A stretch of 64,000 bases of DNA, taken from Mucilaginibacter sp. 44-25 (GTDB lineage Bacteria > Bacteroidota > Bacteroidia > Sphingobacteriales > Sphingobacteriaceae). The stretch is from contig MKTS01000013.1 of the NCBI GenBank assembly GCA_001898335.1, positions 372,001 through 436,000 on the forward strand. The letters are read 5' to 3'. A program made the position numbers and the translations under genes. Each line of letters opens with the position of its first letter. Position 1 is the first letter of the stretch. Below are positions 26,462 through 34,501 of this stretch, in pieces. The notes under the pieces are model-generated. The model had not been told where the DNA came from and did not search any database. It worked only from the letters and a program-made list of their open reading frames with translations.

Positions 26462-27115
26462 ATGATAGACGCTATTATTTCGGGGATTGGTTTTGGATTA
26501 GTGCTTACGTTTCTTACAGGCCCCGTTTTTTTCGCTTTAATAAAAACCAGTATTGATAAAGGCTTTCATGCAGGTGTTGCCCTTGCCCTGGGGGTGGTAT
26601 GCAGCGATATGGTTTTTGTTGGTGCCATACTCTTCGGCTCGCAATATTTTGATGTAACTGCCCATGATAAGACCCTTGCCGGCATCATAGGCAGTATTAT
26701 CCTCTTTTCCATAGGGATTTATTATATTTTTAAAAAGACGGACGTTAATTACAAAACCGCCGTACCGGCCAAGGTAAATAAAGCAGGCTACTTCTTTAAA
26801 GGGTTCCTGATGTGCATATTTAACCCCACCATCCTGTTTCATTGGACGGTAGTAATTGGTGTGGCCAGCACCGCTTACCATGAGGGTGTGCCTAACCGCT
26901 CATTAAAAATAGCCATCATGTTCCTTACCGTACTCATAGTACAGTTTGGGTTAGATACGGTTAAAGCGTTTTACGCTAATAAACTCCGCGAAAAAATATC
27001 CCCCAAGTTAGTGCACCGTTTAAATGAGGTGGCGGGCGTGGCGCTAATTATTGCCGCGCTGGTATTGTTAGACCGCCTGGTAACACACTTCTTCTTTTCT
27101 GCGCATCCGGCGTAA
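26462..27115 (+). CDS. LysE family translocator
   Basis: This 217-residue protein has six hydrophobic segments and the LysE/RhtB-type N-terminus GFGLVLTFLTGPVFFALIKT. Family members export amino acids or related metabolites. Other family-typical features are the ALALGVVCSDMVFVG and GFLMCIFNPTILFHW segments. The substrate is unknown. It is divergent from the MFS gene across a 189-bp AT-rich gap. Confidence 0.86.
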   Translation: MIDAIISGIGFGLVLTFLTGPVFFALIKTSIDKGFHAGVALALGVVCSDMVFVGAILFGSQYFDVTAHDKTLAGIIGSIILFSIGIYYIFKKTDVNYKTAVPAKVNKAGYFFKGFLMCIFNPTILFHWTVVIGVASTAYHEGVPNRSLKIAIMFLTVLIVQFGLDTVKAFYANKLREKISPKLVHRLNEVAGVALIIAALVLLDRLVTHFFFSAHPA

Positions 27116-27131
27116 AGCGCCCCGCCTGGCA

Positions 27132-27227
27132 AATGGTTAGACAAGCTCACCATGACTACGAGTAGTGTCAGTCTGAGCTTGTCGAAGACCTCTTAAAGCG
27201 AGAATGGTTCCACAAGTTCACCATGAC
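27132..27227. repeat. REP-like cluster downstream of lysE
   Basis: Two direct copies of a unit (AATGGTTagACAAGcTCACCATGAC at 27132-27156 and a near copy at 27203-27227) flank an inverted relative containing CTGAGCTTGTCGAAGACC. The three units could fold into alternative stems. Confidence 0.65.
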
Positions 27228-27242
27228 ATAACGAAACAAAAA

Positions 27243-27272
27243 AATCCCTCTCTGCATAAGCGAAGAGGGATT
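27243..27272 (-). terminator. Terminator of the PurF-like gene
   Basis: AATCCCTCT and AGAGGGATT form a 9-bp stem with a 12-base loop. On the minus strand it is followed by a run of T's (27234-27242). Confidence 0.75.
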
Positions 27273-27311
27273 ATATTATAAAGCTTTGGACTTTTAGCTT
27301 TCGCCTCAGGA

Positions 27312-29219
27312 TTACATATAAGCTCTTTGGTTGTTACCTTCCATCCAGTTAACAAAGGCGCGGTTTACTACCTTGTTACCACCCGGAGTTGGATAATCGC
27401 CGCTGAAATACCAGTCGCCCAGGTGATCAGGGCAGGCTTTATGCAGGTTATCCAATGTTTGGTAAAGCACTTTAACTTCTGCCTTAATGTTAGCCGGGGT
27501 GATGATCCTGGCAATACGGTCTGATATTTCCTGATCGGTAAACAGTGCGTAAATAGCCTTCACATAGTTCTCTACCTCTTCTTTAGGCAGGCTTGCGCTG
27601 GCTTTACACTTGTTGTACACGTCAATAATCACATCTTCCTTACCTTGTTCCTTTAACAGGCTGATAGCCGCTTCAAAGGCAACAAACTCGCCCATGCGCG
27701 ACATGTCTATACCGTAGCAATCCGGGTAACGGATCTGCGGGGCAGACGATACCACCACTACCCTTTTAGGACCAAGGCGATCTAATATCTTCAGGATACT
27801 TTGCTTTAAGGTAGTACCACGTACAATAGAGTCGTCCAGTACTACCAGTGTGTCAGCATCTCGTTTTATTAAGCCGTAAGTACTATCGTAAACGTGTGCC
27901 ACCATCTCGCTGCGGTCTGCATCCTGTGTAATAAAGGTACGCAGCTTAACGTCCTTAATGGCAATCTTTTCCACACGTGGAGCAAGCGCCAATACTTCAG
28001 AAAGCTCTTCTTCGCTTATCTTATCCTCGCGGTTAAGCAGGCGATCGCGCTGGTATTGTTTAATGTATTTGTGTATGCCCTCAACCATTCCATAAAACGC
28101 CACTTCGGCAGTGTTTGGGATGTAAGAGAATACAGTGTTTTTAATGTCGTTGTTTACTACATCCAATATCTGTGGGCATAATAAACGGCCCAATTGCTTA
28201 CGCTCACGATAGATAGAACTATCGCTGCCGCGCGAGAAGTAAATACGCTCAAAAGAACATGATTTTTTCTCTTTGGGCTCGCTGAACTGGTCTTCGGTAA
28301 TTTTACCGTTCTTTTTAACAATTAGTGCGTGGCCGGGTTTAATTTCCTTGATCTCCTCGACCGGGATATTGAAAGCCGTTTGCAATGCAGGGCGCTCTGA
28401 GGCAGCCACCACTATCTCGTCATTCTGGAAATAATATGCCGGGCGTATACCAGCCGGGTCGCGCATTACAAAAGCATCACCATGGCCCATAATACCTACA
28501 ATGGTGTAACCACCGTCCCAGTTCTTGGCAGACTTAGTCAATATCTTGGCAACGTCAAGGTCGTTCGCTATCATCTTACTGATCTCGCGGTTATCATTCA
28601 TGCCCTCGCGTTTGTACTGGTCAAACAAGCCCTGGTTCTCCGTATCCAAAAAGTGGCCTATCTTTTCCAGCACGGTAACAGTATCAGCCTGCTCCTTAGG
28701 GTGCTGGCCAAGTTCGTATAACTGTTGCAGCAATTCATCAACATTGGTCATGTTAAAGTTACCGGCAATAACCAAGTTACGGGTCATCCAGTTGTTCTGG
28801 CGCAGAAAAGGGTGGCAGCTTTCTATACTGTTTTTACCGTGCGTACCATAACGCAAATGGCCCAATAACACTTCGCCGGTAAAGCTTACGTGCTCTTTGA
28901 GCCATTCGGTATCAGCCATTTTCTCGGGCATCTCCTTCTGTATCTCAGCAAACTTCTTCTGTATATATTCAAAGATGTCTGCAACAGCATTTGACGCCAT
29001 CGATCGGTGCCGGCTTATATAGCGTTTACCGGGCTCAATATCCAGTTTAATGGTAGCAACACCCGCACCGTCTTGCCCGCGGTTATGCTGTTTTTCCATT
29101 AAAAGGTAAAGCTTGTTTAGTCCGTACAGCGCAGTGCCGTACTTTTTCTGATAATAAGAGAGTGGCTTTAATAAGCGGATAAACGCCACACCGCATTCAT
29201 GTTTAATCTGATCGCTCAT
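27312..29219 (-). CDS. Amidophosphoribosyltransferase-like protein (PurF family, long form)
   Basis: This 635-residue protein has an N-terminal Ntn glutamine amidotransferase domain (HECGVAF with the likely nucleophile Cys9, then NRGQDGAGVA) and a C-terminal phosphoribosyltransferase domain with the PRPP loop VVLDDSIVRGTTLKQ. The reaction would be PRPP plus glutamine to phosphoribosylamine in purine synthesis. It is about 130 residues longer than classic PurF. The Cys is not directly after Met, so eight residues must be removed if it works like other Ntn enzymes. It may be a second, divergent PurF paralogue of the kind I recall in Bacteroidetes. Confidence 0.85.
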   Translation of the reverse strand: MSDQIKHECGVAFIRLLKPLSYYQKKYGTALYGLNKLYLLMEKQHNRGQDGAGVATIKLDIEPGKRYISRHRSMASNAVADIFEYIQKKFAEIQKEMPEKMADTEWLKEHVSFTGEVLLGHLRYGTHGKNSIESCHPFLRQNNWMTRNLVIAGNFNMTNVDELLQQLYELGQHPKEQADTVTVLEKIGHFLDTENQGLFDQYKREGMNDNREISKMIANDLDVAKILTKSAKNWDGGYTIVGIMGHGDAFVMRDPAGIRPAYYFQNDEIVVAASERPALQTAFNIPVEEIKEIKPGHALIVKKNGKITEDQFSEPKEKKSCSFERIYFSRGSDSSIYRERKQLGRLLCPQILDVVNNDIKNTVFSYIPNTAEVAFYGMVEGIHKYIKQYQRDRLLNREDKISEEELSEVLALAPRVEKIAIKDVKLRTFITQDADRSEMVAHVYDSTYGLIKRDADTLVVLDDSIVRGTTLKQSILKILDRLGPKRVVVVSSAPQIRYPDCYGIDMSRMGEFVAFEAAISLLKEQGKEDVIIDVYNKCKASASLPKEEVENYVKAIYALFTDQEISDRIARIITPANIKAEVKVLYQTLDNLHKACPDHLGDWYFSGDYPTPGGNKVVNRAFVNWMEGNNQRAYM

Positions 29220-29294
29220 GATTGGGGATGAGCACGCAAAATTACTATTTTAATTTAAATTGTGTTTAAACGCATGTCATTAAATGGTACTTTT

Positions 29295-29434
29295 TTTACT
29301 CACCCCCTGCCCCCTCTCTGATGCTCGGACAAGCCTCACCCCAAACCCCTCATAAAGGAGAGGGACTTAAAGCTACCATCTTTTCACACAGCGAAGAGAT
29401 GGTAGATGAGCATAGTAAAGTCGGGGTGAGTAAA
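29295..29434. repeat. Inverted-repeat-bounded intergenic element, ACTCACCCC type
   Basis: Outer arms TTTACTCACCCC (29295-29306) and GGGGTGAGTAAA (29423-29434) form a perfect 12-bp inverted repeat. Inside is a second perfect 9-bp pair, CTACCATCT (29373-29381) and AGATGGTAG (29397-29405). No gene lies within. It looks like a non-coding REP or MITE-like element. Confidence 0.7.
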
Positions 29435-29436
29435 GC

Positions 29437-29520
29437 GGGCGTTACCTGCGGCCCGCGCTATCCGCTCATACACGCACAGGCATTATGCGCAGGCCGGTAT
29501 CCGCTGCTATCGCTAACGCA
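29437..29520. repeat. GGGCGTTA...TAACGC intergenic repeat element
   Basis: The element begins GGGCGTTACCTGCGG, ends CGCTAACGC, and contains two related GCTATCCGCT/GTATCCGCT stretches. I recall similar elements with these ends as dispersed repeats in several Bacteroidetes genomes. No coding potential is evident. Confidence 0.55.
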
Positions 29521-29614
29521 TTTGGTCTGAACTCGAATTTTAAGAATTTGGGAACTTATGTTTTAATGCACATACATCATAAATGCAGTAATCTTGCTTA
29601 AACAAACAATCAAC

Positions 29615-30024
29615 ACGTCATGCCGAATTTATTTCGGCATCCCACATGCTAAGCAATTCTTAGTCTAATTCGTGCTTTAAGTCCTTCATCTCGGGATTTA
29701 TTGACTTGATAAGATTGATTTTCCAATCCCGATGCCAATTCTTTAACTGTTTCTCTCTGTCAATAGCATCGGTAATTCGATCAAAGGATTCGTAATACAT
29801 TAAATCAAATAATCGATACTTTTTCACAAACAAAGAACCTTCGTTATTTAGATGCTGCCAAATCCGGGCACGAAGATCAGATGTAACCCCTATATAGAAA
29901 GTTGTCCGATATGAATTTGACATGATGTAGACGTAAGGTTGCTTAATTAGCATATCGCGTGAGTGGGTATGCTTCCAATGTAAACTATTCTTTGTGGGAT
30001 GCCGAAATAAATTCGGCATGACGT
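29615..30024. mobile_element. Candidate GIY-YIG nuclease cassette bounded by 32-bp perfect inverted repeats
   Basis: The sequence 29615-29646 is the exact reverse complement of 29993-30024. Each arm is itself a palindrome (ATGCCGAA, 5-base loop, TTCGGCAT). The 410-bp unit encloses exactly one gene, a GIY-YIG nuclease, with 13 bp and 39 bp between gene and arms. This architecture is like a REP palindrome pair around its mobilising enzyme gene. Mobility is inferred, not shown. Confidence 0.6.
29660..29953 (-). CDS. GIY-YIG nuclease family protein (URI/YhbQ type)
   Basis: This 97-residue single-domain endonuclease starts MLIKQPYVYIMSNSYRTTFY, with the catalytic core YVYIMSN followed by FYIGVTSDLRARIWQH. 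It also carries FVKKYRLFDLMYYESF and the family's downstream AIDREKQLKNWHRDWKI. The Tyr, Arg and Glu positions expected for catalysis are present. An ATG at 30076 would extend the frame through the right-hand inverted repeat, so the start at 29953 is preferred. No mobile-element partner gene is nearby. Confidence 0.85.
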   Translation of the reverse strand: MLIKQPYVYIMSNSYRTTFYIGVTSDLRARIWQHLNNEGSLFVKKYRLFDLMYYESFDRITDAIDREKQLKNWHRDWKINLIKSINPEMKDLKHELD

Positions 30025-30086
30025 TTCGGACAGGCCAATGATCACAACTGCTCATACCGTAAACTGAACACTTCATAGCTTTTTAT

Positions 30087-30094
30087 TAAATTTA
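30087..30094 (+). promoter_or_regulatory. -7-like box before the carbon-nitrogen hydrolase
   Basis: TAAATTTA is one base from TAnnTTTG and ends 5 bp before the ATG at 30100, implying a very short or absent leader. Confidence 0.35.
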
Positions 30095-30099
30095 CCTGC

Positions 30100-30888
30100 A
30101 TGAAAATCGCCTTAGCCACGCCTCACTTCCCCAAATCAATTACCGACGGATTAGATAAAGTACAGCACCTTGCTGCCGATGCTGCTAAGCATGGCGCTGT
30201 TATCGTTTGCTTCCCGGAAACGTTCATCCCCGGCTATCCGCTGATAGAAGTTAAAGTACCAAAAGCATCCCAAGCGGAACTCACTGAGGCGCTTAACAAG
30301 GTTTGCGATATAGCAAAAGCCAACAATATCGCTATCATTATGGCTATGGATTGGTACGACGGTGATCAGTTTTACAATATTGCCCAGGTGATATCTGCTA
30401 AAGGTGAGGTATTGGGCTGCCAAACCAAAAATCAGTTAGACCCCTCTGAGGACCAGCAATGGCAGCCGGGTACAGAACGCCGCTTATTTGAGGTAGACGG
30501 ATTAAAATTCGGTATCACCATATGTCATGAAGGTTTCCGCTACCCGGAGTCAGTGCGTTGGGCAGCGCGCGAAGGTGCGCATGTGGTGTTCCACCCCTAC
30601 CTGAGCGGCAGTAATGTTAAAGGCAAACAAATAACCGAATGGTGCAGCCCTACCAGCCCGTATTATGAAAAAGCCATGATGATGCGGGCGTTAGAGAATA
30701 CCATCTACTTTGCCAGCGTAGGTTATGCCATGAAATACCAGGAATCAACCTCGGCCATTATCGCGCCCAACGGCGAATGCCTCGCCTACCAACCATACGG
30801 TCAGGAAGGTGTCATTGTAGCGGATATAGATATGGAAAAAGCAACCGGCTTTTTAGGCAAGCGGTTTAAGCCGGAGTTGTATGGGTAA
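30100..30888 (+). CDS. Carbon-nitrogen hydrolase (nitrilase superfamily)
   Basis: This 262-residue enzyme has the Glu-Lys-Cys triad visible at E40 (CFPETFIPGYP), K110 (GCQTKNQLD) and C142 (ITICHEGFRYPE). The nucleophile context C-H-E is common to amidase-type members, so hydrolysis of an amide or carbamoyl compound is more likely than of a nitrile. The substrate is unknown. It is a single gene between two repeat elements. Confidence 0.88.
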   Translation: MKIALATPHFPKSITDGLDKVQHLAADAAKHGAVIVCFPETFIPGYPLIEVKVPKASQAELTEALNKVCDIAKANNIAIIMAMDWYDGDQFYNIAQVISAKGEVLGCQTKNQLDPSEDQQWQPGTERRLFEVDGLKFGITICHEGFRYPESVRWAAREGAHVVFHPYLSGSNVKGKQITEWCSPTSPYYEKAMMMRALENTIYFASVGYAMKYQESTSAIIAPNGECLAYQPYGQEGVIVADIDMEKATGFLGKRFKPELYG

Positions 30889-30905
30889 ACACCATGCTTC
30901 AATCC

Positions 30906-30989
30906 TGTCATTCTGAGCGATAGCGAAGAATATGATTATTAAACTTTGCATGTAGTCTGATAGATGCTTCACATACGTTCAGCATGACA
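30906..30989. repeat. REP-like element downstream of the carbon-nitrogen hydrolase
   Basis: TGTCATTCTGAGC at 30906 and GTTCAGCATGACA at 30977 form an imperfect 13-bp inverted repeat bounding 84 bp. The ends resemble TCATTCTGAGC-type intergenic repeats that I recall as widespread in Bacteroidetes. Confidence 0.6.
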
Positions 30990-31013
30990 AAACGCCAACA
31001 ATTTCATTACATA

Positions 31014-32981
31014 TCACTTACTAAACCCAACCATTTTATGCAGTACCATTGGGTTGTAAACCTTGCCGCCTTTTATAATGGTTTTTACATTTCTTACCGC
31101 GCTGATATTGGCGAGCGGATCACCGTCAATTATAATAAGATCCGCGTTTTTACCTGTGCTGATGGATCCTGTTTTTTGTGCTAAACCCATTACCTGTGCT
31201 GGTATTATAGTGGCCGTTTTTAAGGCTTGTGCCGGTGTTAGGCCGCCTTCAACATACAGCTCCAATTCACGGGCTACACTAAAACCGGGAAAACCCATAT
31301 CTGTACCGGCAACAATAGGCACGCCTTCGTCATACAGCTTTTTCACCAGTAACTTCATACTGTTCAGCATGGGCATGAGCATAGCATGTGTGGCCGAATC
31401 TTCGCCGGTGTTGATGAACTGGGTTTGCAGCGGCAAGGGCAGCGTGTAAAACGCTGGCTCCATTTTGATAATATCATTTTTCACATCGCGCAGGGCAAGG
31501 TCGTACACGCCAATGGTTGGGTCTATTACTGTTTGATGATCTTTAATAAACTTTATAGCAGCCCTGCTCACCGAATCATCGAAATTGATTGAACGGTCCT
31601 TGTTACGCCTCATCAGGCTGTACACATATTGGATGTGGTTTACCATGTTCATACCAGAATCAACCCCCGCCCTGAGCGTCATATTATTAGGGATATGACC
31701 GGTTACTGTAAAGCCCTGCTTATGCGCTTCGTCGCAAATGATCTTTAATATGGCAGGCTTAACCGAACTGTAAATCTTTATCTGGTCGAAACCTTTGGCT
31801 TTATAAGTGTCAACCGCTTTTATGGCTTCCTCTTTAGTATCAGCCTGGATAATGCCTAAAGCCATAGGGCCCTTACCGTCAATAATTCCTGCCATCAAAA
31901 TTTTAGGGCCGATACCTTTTCCCGCGTCTATGGCGTTTCGTACGGCATCAATAAAACCTAATTCGTTACCACAGTCGCGTACGGTAGTAACACCTGCGGC
32001 CAAATAAGCCGGGCCCCATTCTGTTTGCTCAAAATGGGCGTGCATATCCCACAAACCCGGCATAATGGTTTTACCGGTCGCATCTAACACTATCGCGTTC
32101 TTAGGTATGGCGATGCCCTTTCCCATTTTGGCTATCACACCGTTCTCCACCAATAAAACATCATTGGGCACAGCTTTTCCTGTTTCCACATCAATGATGT
32201 TTCCACCCTTTAGAGCAATAACTCCGGAAACCGCTTTTTGAGATGGCGCCACCTTTGCAAACGCGGCCATACCATAACCGGCTGCTCGGTTAATTAACTC
32301 GGGCAACAGGCTTTCGTATTCCTGGCGCATCATTTCAGTTTTGTCGCCCTCGGCATCAATGGTCAGTATGCAGATCAGTTTGCCTTTAGCATCCGTCCAA
32401 ACCAGTTCATTGCCCCATATCAGTCCGCTGATGAGGTAACGGTTAAAAGTTAGCGGCTTACCATTGAAAGACAGGTTATCGGTACCACCCTTCTTTATTT
32501 GCAAAGCTCCAAAAGGTAACGTGGTGATGTTAGCCGGCTGCTTTTGCTTATTCCAATATTGTAGCAATAGCTGCTGTACAGTAGCCGGAGAGTAACCCGC
32601 GATAGGGAAAGTGTTAGGCCCTACAGCTTTGGTTTTCGCTTCGCCGTTAACACGCACCAGGGCTGAGTTGCCCTTTATTCCTATAGAATCGTTTACGGTT
32701 GACATACGGGAGGTATTCCCTTTGATCACCAGTTCCACAGGGTCGCCAACCGGGTTTATCTTGATAGTGGCCTTTAACGGCACGGGCGTGCCTCTGTCCA
32801 CAAATTTAAAATCAACTACATATTTCTTTTGATCCTTATAATTGTAAACCTTATAGGTTTCCTTGCCTATGTGCTGCTGAAACTTATGCAGCAAAAAGGT
32901 ACCGCTATCAGCAGGTATTTCCTGCGCCTGAGCCTGGCAAAACAACAAGGACAAAAGAGAAAGAGCAAATAACTTTTTCAT
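31014..32981 (-). CDS. Secreted amidohydrolase family protein
   Basis: This 655-residue protein has a signal peptide (MKKLFALSLLSLLFCQAQAQ), an N-terminal region of about 250 residues without a clear family, and a C-terminal amidohydrolase domain. The metal-binding motifs are GLWDMHAHFEQT, TVTGHIPNN and GTDMGFPGFS, with the end GKNADLIIIDGDPL. Such periplasmic enzymes often act on peptides or cyclic amides. The substrate is not predictable. Its stop overlaps no gene, and an REP-like element lies beyond. Confidence 0.87.
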   Translation of the reverse strand: MKKLFALSLLSLLFCQAQAQEIPADSGTFLLHKFQQHIGKETYKVYNYKDQKKYVVDFKFVDRGTPVPLKATIKINPVGDPVELVIKGNTSRMSTVNDSIGIKGNSALVRVNGEAKTKAVGPNTFPIAGYSPATVQQLLLQYWNKQKQPANITTLPFGALQIKKGGTDNLSFNGKPLTFNRYLISGLIWGNELVWTDAKGKLICILTIDAEGDKTEMMRQEYESLLPELINRAAGYGMAAFAKVAPSQKAVSGVIALKGGNIIDVETGKAVPNDVLLVENGVIAKMGKGIAIPKNAIVLDATGKTIMPGLWDMHAHFEQTEWGPAYLAAGVTTVRDCGNELGFIDAVRNAIDAGKGIGPKILMAGIIDGKGPMALGIIQADTKEEAIKAVDTYKAKGFDQIKIYSSVKPAILKIICDEAHKQGFTVTGHIPNNMTLRAGVDSGMNMVNHIQYVYSLMRRNKDRSINFDDSVSRAAIKFIKDHQTVIDPTIGVYDLALRDVKNDIIKMEPAFYTLPLPLQTQFINTGEDSATHAMLMPMLNSMKLLVKKLYDEGVPIVAGTDMGFPGFSVARELELYVEGGLTPAQALKTATIIPAQVMGLAQKTGSISTGKNADLIIIDGDPLANISAVRNVKTIIKGGKVYNPMVLHKMVGFSK

Positions 32982-33056
32982 TGTGAAATGGGTTTACCCA
33001 AATATAGTAAAGAGGCCTCAGCAATTGATATTGAATAAGTAATATCGGATAAAAAA

Positions 33057-33082
33057 AAGAGACGCAATATCTTGCGTCTCTT
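33057..33082 (-). terminator. Terminator of the ammonium transporter gene
   Basis: AAGAGACGCAA and TTGCGTCTCTT form a perfect 11-bp stem with a 4-base loop. It is followed on the minus strand by a T-run (complement of the A-run at 33050-33058). Confidence 0.85.
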
Positions 33083-33106
33083 CCATATGATTTACCCAGA
33101 TTAATC

Positions 33107-34414
33107 TTATAATTTTTCCCCGTGCTGGCTGATATCCAGGCCCAGTTCTTCTTCTTCTTTGGAAACACGCAGTGGCGATATCATATCCGTGATCTTAAGT
33201 AACACTACCGAACCTACAAAAGCGAATACAGAGGTAGCCACCAATGCCAGTAACTGTATCAGGAATAAATGGGTGTGGCCAAAAAACAAGCCCTCCCCTG
33301 TGGTATTATTAGGGTTTACATTCTGGCTGGCAAACACGCCGGTAAGCAACATACCTACCATACCGCCTACACCGTGGCAAGGGAAAACATCCAGCGTATC
33401 ATCAATAGAGGTACGGGTACGCCATTCTACCACCAAGTTGCTCACCACTGCCGAAATAATGCCTATAGCCAGCGAGTGCGGTACACTTACAAAACCTGCC
33501 GCCGGGGTAATAGCCACCAAGCCTACCACCGCGCCAATACAGGTACCCATTGCCGATGGCTTACGGCCACGCAGCATATCAAAAAATATCCAGGTGATAC
33601 CTGCCGCGGCCGAAGCTGTGGTGCTGGTAGCCAGGGCCGTTACAGCCAGGTGATTGGCGCCAAATGCCGAGCCTGCGTTAAAACCGAACCAGCCAAACCA
33701 TAACAAACCGGTACCGATCATCACGTAAGTAATGCGCGCGGGCGAGTGGTTGGCTTCGTTACGGCGTTTAAGGAACAAGGCCGAAGCAAGGGCCGCCCAA
33801 CCGGCAGACATGTGCACCACCGTACCTCCCGCAAAATCCAGCACACCTAATTTAGCTAAGATGCCATCAGGGTGCCAGGTGGCATGCGCCAGTGGCGAAA
33901 AAATAAATATAGAAAACAGCACCAGGAAGATGATGTATGAATTAAAACGAATACGCTCCGCAAAAGCGCCGGTGATCAAAGCGGGCGTAATGATAGCAAA
34001 CTTCAATTGGTACATGGCAAATAGCAGTAACGGTATGGTAGGCGCTAATTTCCAGCTGGCATTACCCAGCATTCCCTTCATCATAAAATAGGTGCCGGGG
34101 TTACCAATTACCCCGCCTATACTGTCGCCAAATGCCAAACTAAAACCAAATATCCCCCACATCACCGTGATGATCACCATACACACAATGCTTTGCAGCA
34201 TGGTAGAGATCACGTTCTTTTTATTTACCATCCCCCCATAAAAAAAGGCTAAGCCGGGTGTCATGATCAAAACCAGCGCGGTAGACATCAGCATCCAGGC
34301 AATATCCCCGGTATTGAAATTAGGATTAGCTGTTTTGTCGAACTCAACCGACGGAAAAATAAACGTTAAGGCTAAAATGACAAGAATGATAATAAAGGGA
34401 AAATAGCGTTTCAT
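33107..34414 (-). CDS. amt: Ammonium transporter
   Basis: This 435-residue Amt/Rh-family channel has about 11 core TM segments plus a cleavable or anchoring N-terminal hydrophobic stretch. Family motifs are LAFFYGGMVNKKNV, DFAGGTVVHMSAGWAAL (first pore His) and PCHGVGGMVGMLLTGVFA (second pore His). It conducts NH3/NH4+ through the inner membrane. The usual GlnK/PII partner gene is not adjacent. The gene forms its own unit with a strong terminator. Confidence 0.94.
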   Translation of the reverse strand: MKRYFPFIIILVILALTFIFPSVEFDKTANPNFNTGDIAWMLMSTALVLIMTPGLAFFYGGMVNKKNVISTMLQSIVCMVIITVMWGIFGFSLAFGDSIGGVIGNPGTYFMMKGMLGNASWKLAPTIPLLLFAMYQLKFAIITPALITGAFAERIRFNSYIIFLVLFSIFIFSPLAHATWHPDGILAKLGVLDFAGGTVVHMSAGWAALASALFLKRRNEANHSPARITYVMIGTGLLWFGWFGFNAGSAFGANHLAVTALATSTTASAAAGITWIFFDMLRGRKPSAMGTCIGAVVGLVAITPAAGFVSVPHSLAIGIISAVVSNLVVEWRTRTSIDDTLDVFPCHGVGGMVGMLLTGVFASQNVNPNNTTGEGLFFGHTHLFLIQLLALVATSVFAFVGSVVLLKITDMISPLRVSKEEEELGLDISQHGEKL

Positions 34415-34501
34415 GTTTAAATTGGTATCGTTTAGTTAAAACGGCCTCAATTTATACATTTTATCAATACTATTTGAAAAAAATTGAAATTATGGAAATT
34501 A

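Noticed and set aside
29321..29530. 69-codon ORF over the repeat elements
   Set aside because: It runs through two inverted-repeat elements and reads as low-complexity; the repeats explain the open frame.
29954..30076. N-terminal extension of the GIY-YIG protein from an ATG at 30076
   Set aside because: It would translate the right-hand inverted repeat; the family N-terminus begins at 29953.
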